64,000 nucleotides of DNA from Alcanivorax sp. Its GTDB lineage: Bacteria > Pseudomonadota > Gammaproteobacteria > Pseudomonadales > Alcanivoracaceae. The notes below the pieces were generated by a model, which saw nothing but the letters and a program-made list of their open reading frames with translations, did no database searches and was not told the origin of the DNA. The DNA is taken from positions 1 through 64,000 of the forward strand of contig CP051239.1 of NCBI GenBank assembly GCA_017794945.1, in the 5' to 3' direction. The position numbers were made by a program, and so were the translations under genes. Below, one piece after another: positions 37,225 to 45,409 of this stretch (position 1 is the stretch's first letter; every line of letters starts with the position of its first letter).

Positions 37225-37527
37225 TCAAGCGGCTTCGATGTGCAGCCGCATTCCAAGCGCGCGGATTATCTTCAGCACCGCCGCGAAAGACGGGTTGCCG
37301 TCCTCGCGCAGGGCTTTGTAGAGACCCTGGCGGCTCATTCCGGTTTGTTCCGCCAGGGTCGCTATGCCCCGCGCTCGCGCGACGGCCCCCAGTGCGGCGA
37401 TGATTACGGAGGGGTCGCCCTCCTCGACGCAAGCCTCGAGGAAAAGCACACAGTCATCTTGATCGGTCAGATAGTCGGCGGGATCCCAGGGGGTCACCGC
37501 CTCTCCGATTTCTTTGCCTTTGGTCAT
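37225..37527 (-). CDS. HigA-like antitoxin (XRE helix-turn-helix), partner toxin broken
   Basis: A 100-residue protein with a C-terminal XRE HTH: ATLAEQTGMSRQGLYKALREDG. The N-terminus (FLEACVEEGDPSVIIAALGAVARARG) matches the addiction-module antidote family, and the protein is clearly homologous to the one at 48140. It is downstream of a toxin gene that carries a frameshift, so the antitoxin remains intact alone. An AGGAG site precedes the start. Confidence 0.9.
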   Translation of the reverse strand: MTKGKEIGEAVTPWDPADYLTDQDDCVLFLEACVEEGDPSVIIAALGAVARARGIATLAEQTGMSRQGLYKALREDGNPSFAAVLKIIRALGMRLHIEAA

Positions 37528-37547
37528 TCCCGCTCTCCTCTAACCCA

Positions 37548-37848
37548 CTACTCATCAAAATACCGCGCCACTTCCCTGGCCGTTTTTATATCACGCCCCT
37601 GGCTGGATTTATCACCGCCGCACAGCAGCACGATCACACTCTGACCACACCGTACGTAATAAAGCCGATAGCCAGGGCCATAGTGAATCCGTGTTTCCCA
37701 AAGGCCGCGGCCAAGGCTTTTTTGCATCACTGATGCCGCCTTCCTGAATCACCAGTAAGCGCGCGTTGATTTTAACTTTCGCGCGCCGATCCTTCAGGCC
37801 GGTCAACCAACGGTCAAAGGTGCTTGTTTTTAGTATCGCCAATGACAT
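37548..37848 (-). pseudogene. HigB/Gp49-family toxin, frameshifted
   Basis: The N-terminal half reads MSLAILKTSTFDRWLTGLKD in one frame up to ISDAKK. The C-terminal half (GYRLYYVRCGQ..., LLCGGDKSSQGRDIKTAREV) continues in another frame. Dropping one base from the six-A run (37718-37723, minus strand) joins them into a family-length toxin (about 100 residues, DAK-SLGRGLWETRIHYGPGYR). The family are ribosome-dependent mRNA nucleases. The locus has its antitoxin and a strong operator, so the frameshift is a lesion, a sequencing error or, less likely, slippage. Confidence 0.85.
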
Positions 37849-37857
37849 TAGCGAAGT

Positions 37858-37895
37858 GTAAACTCTGGCTGTCTTTAAAGTAAACCAGAGTTTAC
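37858..37895. promoter_or_regulatory. Operator palindrome of the frameshifted toxin-antitoxin locus
   Basis: Perfect 11-base arms GTAAACTCTGG and CCAGAGTTTAC separated by 16 bases, just upstream of the toxin start at 37848. On the minus strand a -10-like TACACT (37855-37860) overlaps the inner end, fitting autorepression by the antitoxin. Confidence 0.7.
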
Positions 37896-37904
37896 CAACA
37901 GTTC

Positions 37905-38035
37905 ACCCGTAGGTCGGATTAGCCGAAGGCGTAATCCGACACGGTCTGTCCGACACGGTCTGTCCGAAATCGAGGGGCACGGCGGATATAGGAGGAACGT
38001 CGGGTTACGGCCTTTGGCCTAACCCGACCTACGGC
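37905..38035. repeat. GTAGGTCGG palindromic repeat pair
   Basis: CGTAGGTCGGATTAGCCGAAG and, at the far end, TTTGGCCTAACCCGACCTAC flank a short duplicated ACACGGTCTGTCCGA unit. The right end supplies the stop codon of the EpmC gene. Confidence 0.85.
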
Positions 38036-38553
38036 TGGGGATTGGTGCGGTAGAAGCGCGTCAGGGCGTCGATCCAGCGTTGGGCGCGGGGCGGCGGGCC
38101 GTCGCGGTGCAGGCGCTCGGCGAGGGCCTGGACGTCGGCGGCGAAACGGGCTTCGTCGCCGGGGTCGCCGTCCAGGTTGTCCAGGGAGACCCGGAACGGA
38201 TGGTGGCAGGCGGCGCAGAACAGCGCCTCCAGCGCCTGGGGGCGCACTTCCACGCGCAGGAATGCCGCCTGGGCGGCGGCGTTGCGGCCGTCCGGGGCGT
38301 ACCAGTAGCCGTAGTCGTCCAGGCGCCGGCGGCGCGGGCCGGCCACGCACCAGTGCGCCACTTCATGGAGCGCGCTGCGGAAATAATCGCGGGTGTAGCG
38401 GATACGGGCGGGTTCATCGTCCACCAGAGTGCCGGCCACCGGGGTGCCGGCCAAATACACCGGCTCCTCGAACCCCCCTTCCAACACGGTGTGGTAGCGC
38501 TCGAAAAAAGTGTCCCGGAACAGCGTCTCCAGGTCCGTGGCGCGGTGCACCAC
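38029..38553 (-). CDS. epmC: Elongation factor P hydroxylase EpmC
   Basis: The 174-residue product aligns with EpmC (YfcM; E. coli about 182 residues), which hydroxylates the beta-lysyl-lysine of elongation factor P. The metal motif HEVAHWC is present, with DYGYWYAPDGRNAAAQAAF and VEVRPQALEALFCAA downstream. The GTG at 38553 is preferred: extending to the ATG at 38616 adds residues using codons rare here (GGA, CTA, ATA) and would overlap the MATE gene start. The stop codon TAG lies inside an intergenic repeat. Divergent from the MATE gene. Confidence 0.88.
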   Translation of the reverse strand: MVHRATDLETLFRDTFFERYHTVLEGGFEEPVYLAGTPVAGTLVDDEPARIRYTRDYFRSALHEVAHWCVAGPRRRRLDDYGYWYAPDGRNAAAQAAFLRVEVRPQALEALFCAACHHPFRVSLDNLDGDPGDEARFAADVQALAERLHRDGPPPRAQRWIDALTRFYRTNPQP

Positions 38554-38604
38554 GACACGGGATTGCGGTATGGTAGCCGCCCCGTGATCAGGCTGTAGTG
38601 CGCC

Positions 38605-39990
38605 ATGTCCGCTCATCGTCTCGAATACCTTGCTCAGTTGCGTCTTGCCCTGCCGATTCTCGGCGGCCAGCTGGCGCAGACCGCCAACGGCTTCGTGGAC
38701 ACCATGATGGCGGGCCGGGTGGGCGCCGAGGATCTCGCCGCCGTGGCGGTGGGCGCCAGCATCTGGGTGCCGCTGTTCCTGTTCATGACCGGCGTGCTGA
38801 TGAGTGCCACGCCGATCCTGTCCCGCCACCTCGGCGGCGAAGCTTACCATCGCGTCAACCCGGTGGCCCAGCAGGGGCTGTGGCTGGCGCTGGGTCTGGG
38901 CCTGTTCAGTGCCGTGATATTGCGCTCCATGGGGCCGCTGCTGGGCGTGATGGACGTGGACCCGGCGATCCGTCCGCTGGTGGCCGGCTATCTGGACGCG
39001 CTCAGTTGGGGCATGCCCGGCGCCGCCGTGCTGCTGGCGCTGCGCAGCTACACCGAGGCGATGAACCACACCCGGCCGGTGCTGTGGATCAGCGTTATCG
39101 GCCTGGCCATCAACATCCCCGCCAACTATGTGCTGATCTACGGCAAGCTGGGCTTTCCCGCCCTGGGCGGCGTCGGCTGCGGCTGGGCCACCAGCCTGGT
39201 GATGTGGAGCATGGCGCTGATGATGGGCGCCTATATCCGCCGCCACCCGGTCTACCGTCCGGCGCGGCTAACCCTGCGCCAGCGCCACCTGGAACTGGCC
39301 AGCCTGGGTTACATGCTGCGGCTGGGGCTGCCGGTGGGGCTGTCGATCTTCTTCGAGGTGAGCATCTTCGCGGTGATCGCGCTGTTGATCAGCCGGCTGG
39401 GGCCGGAGATCGTCGCCGGGCATCAGATCGCGCTTAATTTTACCTCGCTGATTTTCATGATCCCGCTCAGTTTCGCGCTGGCCGCCACCGTGCGCGTGGG
39501 GCATGCGCGCGGCCGCCACGACAGCGCCGGGCTGAGCCGCGCGGTGCGCTGCTCGCTGGCGATGACCGGCGGCATCGGCCTGGTCGCCGGGCTGGCGCTG
39601 ATCGTCAGCCGGCCGTGGATTCCGCACATCTACACCAATAATCCGGAGGTGATCGCCCTGGCCGCGCACCTGCTGCTGTTCGCCGGCATCTACCAGGTAT
39701 CCGACGCCCTGCAGGTGTGCGCCAACGGCTGCCTGCGCGGCTTCGAGGACACCGCCTGGCCGATGCTGATGACGCTGGTGGCCTACTGGGGCGTGGGGCT
39801 GCCGGTGGGCTATGTGCTCGGTCTCACCGATCTGTGGGGGCCGGCCATGGGCCCGGCGGGCTTCTGGATCGGCCTGGTGTCGGGCCTCACCGCCGCCGCG
39901 GTGCTGCTCGGCATTCGCCTGCGCTGGCGGTTGCGGCAGCCGTTGGCGGCGCCGGCGAGCGTGGACGTCGGGTTACGGCCTTCGGCCTAG
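38605..39990 (+). CDS. MATE-family multidrug efflux protein
   Basis: The 461-residue product has 12 hydrophobic segments and two MATE repeats: GGQLAQTANGFVDTMMAGRV in the first and GLPVGLSIFFEVSIFAVIALL in the second. NorM-type exporters move cationic compounds out using Na+ or H+ gradients. The last nine residues (VDVGLRPSA) and the stop are encoded by an intergenic repeat that has run into the gene, so the natural C-terminus probably ended near APAS. The start has no clear ribosome site. Confidence 0.93.
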   Translation: MSAHRLEYLAQLRLALPILGGQLAQTANGFVDTMMAGRVGAEDLAAVAVGASIWVPLFLFMTGVLMSATPILSRHLGGEAYHRVNPVAQQGLWLALGLGLFSAVILRSMGPLLGVMDVDPAIRPLVAGYLDALSWGMPGAAVLLALRSYTEAMNHTRPVLWISVIGLAINIPANYVLIYGKLGFPALGGVGCGWATSLVMWSMALMMGAYIRRHPVYRPARLTLRQRHLELASLGYMLRLGLPVGLSIFFEVSIFAVIALLISRLGPEIVAGHQIALNFTSLIFMIPLSFALAATVRVGHARGRHDSAGLSRAVRCSLAMTGGIGLVAGLALIVSRPWIPHIYTNNPEVIALAAHLLLFAGIYQVSDALQVCANGCLRGFEDTAWPMLMTLVAYWGVGLPVGYVLGLTDLWGPAMGPAGFWIGLVSGLTAAAVLLGIRLRWRLRQPLAAPASVDVGLRPSA

Positions 39991-40045
39991 CCCGACCTAC
40001 GGTGCTGGACGTCGGGTTACGGCCTTCGGACTAACCCGACCTACA
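39964..40045. repeat. Two tandem GTAGGTCGG-type repeats
   Basis: Two adjacent palindromes with ends GACGTCGGGTTACGGCCTTC and (G)CCCGACCTAC. The first overlaps the 3' end of the MATE gene. Confidence 0.9.
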
Positions 40046-40085
40046 AAGCTTACACCGTGCGCATTGCGTTCGCTGCGCATTTGCG

Positions 40086-40104
40086 GATAATAACCATTCT
40101 TATT
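40086..40104. promoter_or_regulatory. Candidate Fur box
   Basis: GATAATAACCATTCTTATT matches the 19-base Fur consensus at 13 of 19 positions, 47 bases before the first gene of a PepSY operon, which is a typical iron-regulated class. Confidence 0.6.
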
Positions 40105-40151
40105 TAAGCGCCTCTTTCGTAACGCGCCATCCGTTCGGCGCTGGGGATTTC

Positions 40152-40460
40152 ATGTTTACTTCGTTGTTTCAGCGTCTGGCCGTCTCGCCCGCGATCGGCG
40201 TGGCCTCGCGCACGCTGGCCGCCGTGTTCGGCGGCTACGCGCTGGCCGCCTGCGCCACCACCGCCCTCGCCTTGTGGCTGCCGGCGGCGCCGGCCACGGC
40301 GGTGATCACCGCCAACCTGCTGTCCTTTCTGATTTACACCCTGGCGGTGCTGTGGGCGTTCGCCACGCGCAGTGCCGTGCGCGCCTGGGTCGGTGTTCTG
40401 GCGCCGGCGCTGTTACTGGCCGCGCTGGCCGGGCTGGGCGGCGCGGGGAATCCGTTTTGA
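40152..40460 (+). CDS. Small membrane protein, DUF3649-like (iron-uptake operon)
   Basis: A 102-residue product with three hydrophobic segments (ALAACATTALALWLP, TAVITANLLSFLIYTLAVLW, VGVLAPALLLAALAG). Length and position match the small DUF3649 protein in front of PepSY-TM genes. It overlaps the next gene by TTGA. Confidence 0.75.
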   Translation: MFTSLFQRLAVSPAIGVASRTLAAVFGGYALAACATTALALWLPAAPATAVITANLLSFLIYTLAVLWAFATRSAVRAWVGVLAPALLLAALAGLGGAGNPF

Positions 40461-42085
40461 AGGCGGGTCTGCGGCAATCCATGGCCTGGCTGCACACCTG
40501 GAGCGGCCTGTTGCTGGGCTGGCTGCTGCTGGCCATGTTCGTGACCGGTACCAGCGCCTATTTCCGTGAGGAAATCTCCCTGTGGATGGCGCCGGAACTG
40601 CACCACTCGCAGCCGTCGCCGGACACTCCGGCCCTGGCCTGGGCGGCCCTGAACGCCCAGGCGCCGGACGCCAAAAGCTGGGACATTCATCTGCCCGAGG
40701 CGCGCTCGCCGGTGGCGGAACTGCGCTGGCAGCCGAATACACCGGAACCCGAGGACGGCGGGCGGCGACGCGGCGAGCGGGCGGTCATGGACGCCGGCAC
40801 CGGCGAACTGCTGGAACCGCGCGCCAGCCGCGGCGGTGATTTCCTCTACCGGTTCCACTTCGAGCTGTACGGGGTGCCGCGTATCTGGGCGCGCTGGCTG
40901 ATCTGCGTGGCCACCATGTTCATGCTGGTGGCGATCGTCAGCGGTGTAATCACCCACAAGAAAATCTTCAAGGACTTCTTCACGTTCCGGCCCGGCAAGG
41001 GCCAGCGCTCCTGGCTGGACAGCCACAACGCCACGGCGGTGCTGGCGCTGCCGTTTCATTTCATGATCACCTATTCGGGGTTACTGATCTTCATGGTGAT
41101 GCTGATGCCCTGGGGCATGAACGCCGCCTATGAAGACGGCTGGCGGGGCTTCTTCCAGGATGTCTTTCCCCGTGAGGAAGCCCCCGCCGAGGGCGGCGCG
41201 GCGGCGACCATGGTGGACATCGCGCCACTGGTGGCGCGCACCCGGGCCACCTTCGATCAACCGGTGCGCCGGATCAGCGTGGACTGGCCCAACCGGGATA
41301 ACGCCGTGATCCGTGTGTCCACGGACAAGGCGCCGCACATCACCGACCAGCGCCGGGGTGGCAACCCCACCCTGGTGTTCAATGGCGGCAACGGCGAATT
41401 GCTGGAAACGCGACCCGGCGACGCGGCGGTGCCCGGCGCCTTCCGGGTCTATAACCTGCTGGTCAACCTGCACCTGGCCCGCTTCGCCGACCCCACCGTG
41501 CGCTGGCTGTTTTTCCTGTTCGGCGTGGGCGGCACCGCCATGGTGGCCACCGGCATGCTGCTGTGGGTGTCCAAACGCACCCAGCAGTTGCGCGGCAAAG
41601 CGCCGGGGACAGCGCTGCGGCTGGTGAACGGACTCAACATCGCCTCGCTCACCGGCCTGCTCGGCGCGCTGGCCGCCTATTTCGCCGCCAACCGGCTGTT
41701 GCCGGTGGACCTGGCCGCCCGCGAAAGCTGGGAAATCCGCGTGTTCTTTCTCACCTGGCTGCTGGCGCTGGTCCACGCCCTGCTGCGCCCGGACCGGCGC
41801 GGCTGGACCGAGCAGTTGGCGGCGATCACCGTGCTGTGGGCGGCGTTGCCGGTGCTGAATATGATGACCACCGACAGCCACCTGTTCACCGCCACCGCCT
41901 GGCGGACGGGCGCGCTGGCCGGGTTCGATGTGGTGTGTTTGCTGATGGCGGCCTCCGGGGGGTACGCCTTGTGGCGGGTAGTGCAGCGGCAACCCGTTCG
42001 CGGGCGGGGCCCGCTCCCACAAAGGCCGCGCTCACAGGAGGCGCGCTCAAAGCGTGGCGCCCGCACCGCGGAGGAGGGTGCATGA
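40457..42085 (+). CDS. PepSY-associated transmembrane protein (iron-regulated)
   Basis: A product of about 542 residues starting with (M)KAGLRQSMAWLHTWSGLLLGW, the canonical start of PepSY-TM proteins, which supports the TTG at 40457 rather than the ATG at 40481. There are four membrane helices, two PepSY-type periplasmic domains and haem-like histidines in the helices. Many members act in siderophore reduction at the inner membrane (FoxB/PiuB type). The C-terminal 30 residues (VRGRGPLPQRP...) come from an inserted intergenic repeat at 41996, an extension absent in ordinary members. Overlaps the next gene by ATGA. Confidence 0.88.
   Translation: MKAGLRQSMAWLHTWSGLLLGWLLLAMFVTGTSAYFREEISLWMAPELHHSQPSPDTPALAWAALNAQAPDAKSWDIHLPEARSPVAELRWQPNTPEPEDGGRRRGERAVMDAGTGELLEPRASRGGDFLYRFHFELYGVPRIWARWLICVATMFMLVAIVSGVITHKKIFKDFFTFRPGKGQRSWLDSHNATAVLALPFHFMITYSGLLIFMVMLMPWGMNAAYEDGWRGFFQDVFPREEAPAEGGAAATMVDIAPLVARTRATFDQPVRRISVDWPNRDNAVIRVSTDKAPHITDQRRGGNPTLVFNGGNGELLETRPGDAAVPGAFRVYNLLVNLHLARFADPTVRWLFFLFGVGGTAMVATGMLLWVSKRTQQLRGKAPGTALRLVNGLNIASLTGLLGALAAYFAANRLLPVDLAARESWEIRVFFLTWLLALVHALLRPDRRGWTEQLAAITVLWAALPVLNMMTTDSHLFTATAWRTGALAGFDVVCLLMAASGGYALWRVVQRQPVRGRGPLPQRPRSQEARSKRGARTAEEGA
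41996..42022. repeat. TGTGGGAGCGGGC-family repeat inside a coding region
   Basis: TTCGCGGGCGGGGCCCGCTC followed by CCACAAAGG, here read in frame near the end of the PepSY gene; it creates a C-terminal extension. Confidence 0.8.
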
Positions 42086-42423
42086 CGGTCATTGCCGTGA
42101 CGTTGCCGCTGACGCTGGCCTACGCGGGCCTGACCGCCCTGGCGCTGGCGATGAAACGTCATCACCAAGCGGCGCTGGGCGGCAAACCGCCGGCGGCGCG
42201 GCTGCGCGCCTTCCGTGTCGCGGGCTGGGCGCTGATGGCGCTGATGGTGGCCAGCTGCCTGCGGCTGTGGCCCACCGGCCTGGCGCTTTCCATGGCACTG
42301 GGCCTGGTCACGCTGGCCGGCCTGCCGCTGGTGTTCTTGCTGCCCTACCGGCCGCGTTTGATGGTGCGGCTGGCGCCGGTCCTGCCGGTGCTCGCCTTAC
42401 TGGCCACCACGGTTCTGAACTAA
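42082..42423 (+). CDS. DUF3325-like small membrane protein
   Basis: A 113-residue product with three to four hydrophobic segments (LPLTLAYAGLTALALAMKRH, VAGWALMALMVASCLRLWP). DUF3325 proteins normally close the DUF3649/PepSY iron operon, as here. The start has GGAGGGTG before it and overlaps the PepSY stop. Confidence 0.78.
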   Translation: MTVIAVTLPLTLAYAGLTALALAMKRHHQAALGGKPPAARLRAFRVAGWALMALMVASCLRLWPTGLALSMALGLVTLAGLPLVFLLPYRPRLMVRLAPVLPVLALLATTVLN

Positions 42424-42513
42424 TACCGTTGTAAGCCCGCTCCTACAAAAACAGCGCTTGCGCGCCCCGCCGCCACCGTCTAGTGTGAAAACATAGGCTG
42501 CGCGGAGGTGTTT

Positions 42514-43221
42514 ATGGCAAACCGGCGTGACCCCATCGGCAACACGAAGCGTCCCAACAACGTGTTGCCTTTCACCCCACGACGGCGAGCCGCTTCGCCG
42601 CCGATTCTCAGGCTCTCCCCTGAATACGACGGCATGGAACTGCTCTATGCCAACGACCAGCACCCCGACACTCTTTTCTCGGTCAAGATCCTGGCCTGGG
42701 CCCGCCTGGAAAACGGCGAGACCCTGGCGATGGTGCCGTGGCTGAGAAAACTGGCCAGCGCCCATGAGCTGGCGGACCCGCTCAACGGGCGCTGGGAAGG
42801 CTACCGGTTACCGGAGAGCGACTATCTGTTCTGCGACGCGCCACCGCACAAAGTCCAGGAGCTGGACGCGGCGGTGTCGTTCTTCGGCAGACCGAGCTTC
42901 GACAACCCGGCCCGGGGCCTGGTGCAGGAGATCCCCGACACCATCGGCACCCATGCGGTGTTCTCCGAGGACGAGTTCGAAACCCTGAGCCTGATGGAAG
43001 TGGTCAGTTGGCGCCTGTACGGCGACGGCACCGCCCAGGCCATGGTCGCCGACGAGGCGGCGGTCACCCAGACCCCAGTGCTGCCCGGCGACCGCTGCCT
43101 GGTGCCCGCCCAGCAGGAGGAGGATTTCCGCTACTTCTTCCAGCACGGCATCGCCAACCGGCTCAAGGAACACGACCCGGAAGCGCTGGCGGCCATCGCC
43201 ATGCTCAACGCCCGGCAGTAA
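42514..43221 (+). CDS. Conserved hypothetical protein
   Basis: A 235-residue soluble protein with no signal peptide or membrane segment. It has a basic N-terminus (MANRRDPIGNTKRPNNV), a possible beta-rich middle (LFSVKILAWARLENGETLAMVPWL), and an acidic, aromatic C-terminal half. No family was recognised. The ATG at 42514 is chosen over a GTG six bases earlier because GGAGG at 42504-42508 is then five bases away. Likely its own transcription unit. Confidence 0.75.
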   Translation: MANRRDPIGNTKRPNNVLPFTPRRRAASPPILRLSPEYDGMELLYANDQHPDTLFSVKILAWARLENGETLAMVPWLRKLASAHELADPLNGRWEGYRLPESDYLFCDAPPHKVQELDAAVSFFGRPSFDNPARGLVQEIPDTIGTHAVFSEDEFETLSLMEVVSWRLYGDGTAQAMVADEAAVTQTPVLPGDRCLVPAQQEEDFRYFFQHGIANRLKEHDPEALAAIAMLNARQ

Positions 43222-43231
43222 CCCCCGGCGA

Positions 43232-43549
43232 TCAATCCGTGGAGAAGGCGCGGATGACTTCGGGGAAACGCAGGGCGATAAGCAGCAAGGCGTGGGCGGC
43301 GCCGTCCGGCGCGCCGAGACCGCGCTCCCAGTGCTCCAGGGTGGGCAGGTCCACACCCAGCACCCGGGCGAGGTGAAAGCGGTCGCGGCCGGTGAGCCGC
43401 ACCGCCGCGGTGACGTGGGTGCCGTCGAGCGGGGTGTTCAGGGGCATCGGCGCCAATTCCGGGCCGCGCCCCCGTTCCAGCAGGCGGTCCAGCCAGGCGT
43501 CCGCCGCCGAGGCGGTGCCCGGCGCGTAGGGGGTGCGCTCCTCCGACAT
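43232..43549 (-). CDS. Small XRE helix-turn-helix protein
   Basis: A 105-residue protein whose C-terminal half (VLGVDLPTLEHWERGLGAPDG followed by AAHALLLIALRFPEVI) matches the NadS/HigA2-type HTH used for DNA binding. The N-terminal half is Ala/Pro-rich and of unknown role. It is convergent with the previous gene and not next to a toxin. Confidence 0.75.
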   Translation of the reverse strand: MSEERTPYAPGTASAADAWLDRLLERGRGPELAPMPLNTPLDGTHVTAAVRLTGRDRFHLARVLGVDLPTLEHWERGLGAPDGAAHALLLIALRFPEVIRAFSTD

Positions 43550-43635
43550 ATCGATCTCGCTCTCCGTTCCGCGTCCTTGGGTCGGTAAAGCCTCAGTGTG
43601 CCGGGGTAAAACGCGGAGAAAATAAGCCGGAAACG

Positions 43636-44166
43636 CTAATCCTCGTCAGCCATCGGCTCGTCGTCGGGTGCGAGATCGCAGCGGCCGTCCATTGGATCAA
43701 AAAGTCTGTCCCCTTTTTTCACGCCGTGGCGCTCAAAGAACCCGGCATTCACCTCCAGCGCGGACACGAACGCCCTGCCCGGCCGGTAAATCCTGCAGCG
43801 GCGCGGATCGTCATGGGGGCACGGCGTCATCGTCATGATCGACACGATGCGGCCGTCAGCGTCGGCGAATGCCACGTCCAGGGGAATCAGCGTGCGGTAC
43901 ATATAAAACCCGACGCCCTCGGGCATCGGGCCGTCGAACAGAAACAGCATGCCGGCGTCCTCCGCCAGGCGCTCACGCTGCATCAGGCCCCGGTTGCGCT
44001 GCACCTGGGTTTCGGCCACTTCCACCTCAAGCGGCGCCGCCACGCCTTCCACACAGAGTGCCTTGGAAGAGAACGTCACCGGCGCGCCCTGCGCCGCCGG
44101 GATCAGAAGCCAGAATGAGGCGGCGAGAGTCAGACCGCGGAGCGTGTGGGTCATGGTCATTGGCAT
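43636..44166 (-). CDS. DUF192 secreted protein
   Basis: A 176-residue product with a signal peptide ending AAQG/A. The DUF192 core has RNRGLMQRERLAEDAGMLFLF, IPLDVAFADADGRIVSI and a C-terminal LEVNAGFFERHGVKKGD. Function unknown; family members are small extracytoplasmic proteins. Its start (44166) lies immediately after the stop of the upstream gene, so the two are coupled. Confidence 0.9.
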   Translation of the reverse strand: MPMTMTHTLRGLTLAASFWLLIPAAQGAPVTFSSKALCVEGVAAPLEVEVAETQVQRNRGLMQRERLAEDAGMLFLFDGPMPEGVGFYMYRTLIPLDVAFADADGRIVSIMTMTPCPHDDPRRCRIYRPGRAFVSALEVNAGFFERHGVKKGDRLFDPMDGRCDLAPDDEPMADED

Positions 44167-44757
44167 CTAATGGGTGTGACCGACAGGGCCGGCCGCCGGC
44201 GCGTTGGGGCGGCGTACCTCCTGAGTCGGCGTGACAGCGGGATGCAAGGGTTCGTCCTGCTGGTACACGGGCTTACCGCGGGGCGGTTGCAGGATCAGGG
44301 CGTCGTCCAGGGCACGGCCACCGAACGCGGCGCCGTAACCGGCCTGCTCAAACAGCGCGTCCCCGGCGGTCCGCCAACGGGCACGAAAAGCCCGGGCGCC
44401 GGCGCCGTAGGCCGCCTCCAACAGGCTGTCCAGGGATTGCTCCGCCACGGCCCGATAGCGCAACGCGAAGGTGGCGTCCCAGGTCAGAACCAATTGATAC
44501 AGATCCGAGGAATCCTGATACGGCGCTTCCAGCGTGTACAAGGTGTTATAGAGAAACTGGTATTCCCAGCCGCCGTGCCCGCTGAGTCCGCCGCCCGGGG
44601 TAAAACCGGCGATGCGGTGCAGTTGCGCCACGGCCGTGGTCTTCAGGGTCTCCGCATTGCCGGCCCACGGCATCAGCGAAGCGTCCTGCGCCAGCCGGGT
44701 ATTGCGCAACGCGACGGTTTGGTACTGCAGGGCCTGCGTGGAAAAGTCGGCATCCAT
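44167..44757 (-). CDS. Hypothetical protein coupled to DUF192
   Basis: A 196-residue soluble protein of unknown family. It is rich in Tyr/Trp/Ala in the middle (WEYQFLYNTLYTLEAPYQDSS, LVLTWDATFALRYRAVAEQ), and has a proline/glutamine-rich tail. Start at 44757 has a GGGGGG-type site; the longer frame to 44943 lies in the terminator of the upstream gene. A proline-rich tail ending GPVGHTH contains several histidines. Nothing recognised. Confidence 0.7.
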   Translation of the reverse strand: MDADFSTQALQYQTVALRNTRLAQDASLMPWAGNAETLKTTAVAQLHRIAGFTPGGGLSGHGGWEYQFLYNTLYTLEAPYQDSSDLYQLVLTWDATFALRYRAVAEQSLDSLLEAAYGAGARAFRARWRTAGDALFEQAGYGAAFGGRALDDALILQPPRGKPVYQQDEPLHPAVTPTQEVRRPNAPAAGPVGHTH

Positions 44758-44816
44758 TGCCGTCCCCCCGGAGTGGTTATGACGTTCGTTGTTGTTCTGA
44801 CTTAAAACTCTAGTTG

Positions 44817-44842
44817 AAAAGGACCCGGCTTGCACCGGGTCC
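44817..44842 (-). terminator. Rho-independent terminator of the PraB-like gene
   Basis: On the minus strand, stem GGACCCGG/CCGGGTCC with loop TGCAAG, followed by TTTT, 13 bases after the stop of the gene above it. Confidence 0.88.
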
Positions 44843-44854
44843 GTCCCCTTTTTC

Positions 44855-45409
44855 TCAGGGAATGATGTCCACATCCGGGAACATCGGCAGGGTCTCGGCG
44901 AAGCCCTGTAACTGGCAACCGCCGAAGGTCGTGGCGAAGGCAAAGTTTGACGCGGAGGTGTTGATCACCGTGGGCCCGTTGGTGAACTGCATGGCCATCG
45001 GGCTGGGCGCGGCGGTACAGGGCGCGCCGGCCGGGCCGATGATCATCACGTTATTGAACGAGGCCGGCACGGTGCTGCCCGCCAGCGGCGCGGGCAACGG
45101 CGCGAAACCGTTCCACGGCGGCAGGAACTGCACCGTCGGACAACCGGGCGTGCCCGGCATGATGATGGCGTTGGCCATCAGCAGATTGACGCCACCGCCG
45201 GCGGGCTGGAAATCCATGTCCAGGATCAGCTCACAGGTCTCGGTGCTGCCGCCCTGGGTAATGGTCAGGTTGAGGGTGCCGGGGCTGGCACCGAACTGGT
45301 AAATCCCCGGCGCGGGCGCGGGGTTGGCCGCCCAACCGGTCGCCGAGGCGCACAGCAGCGTCGCCGCGAAGAGGCATTTCAGGGTGAAGGGGTTGGTTTG
45401 ATGATTCAT
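44855..45409 (-). CDS. PraB-like secreted protein (alkane oxidation activator family), copy 1
   Basis: A 184-residue product with a signal peptide cleaved after ATGWA. The mature part is Gly/Pro-rich with four cysteines (TETCEL, PGCPT, APCTA, GGCQL), spaced as in the protein at 50964. This and the beta-rich pattern (LNLTITQGG...) match my memory of the PraB family, secreted proteins tied to alkane use in Pseudomonas; this is an inference. The ribosome site is GGAGACTCTC directly before ATG; a complementary sequence lies 90 bases upstream (see findings). Confidence 0.62.
   Translation of the reverse strand: MNHQTNPFTLKCLFAATLLCASATGWAANPAPAPGIYQFGASPGTLNLTITQGGSTETCELILDMDFQPAGGGVNLLMANAIIMPGTPGCPTVQFLPPWNGFAPLPAPLAGSTVPASFNNVMIIGPAGAPCTAAPSPMAMQFTNGPTVINTSASNFAFATTFGGCQLQGFAETLPMFPDVDIIP

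Noticed and set aside
37718..37723. Programmed -1 frameshifting at the GCAAAAAAG run of the toxin gene
   Set aside because: A -1 shift gives the third, wrong frame; joining the two family halves needs +1 (one base fewer).
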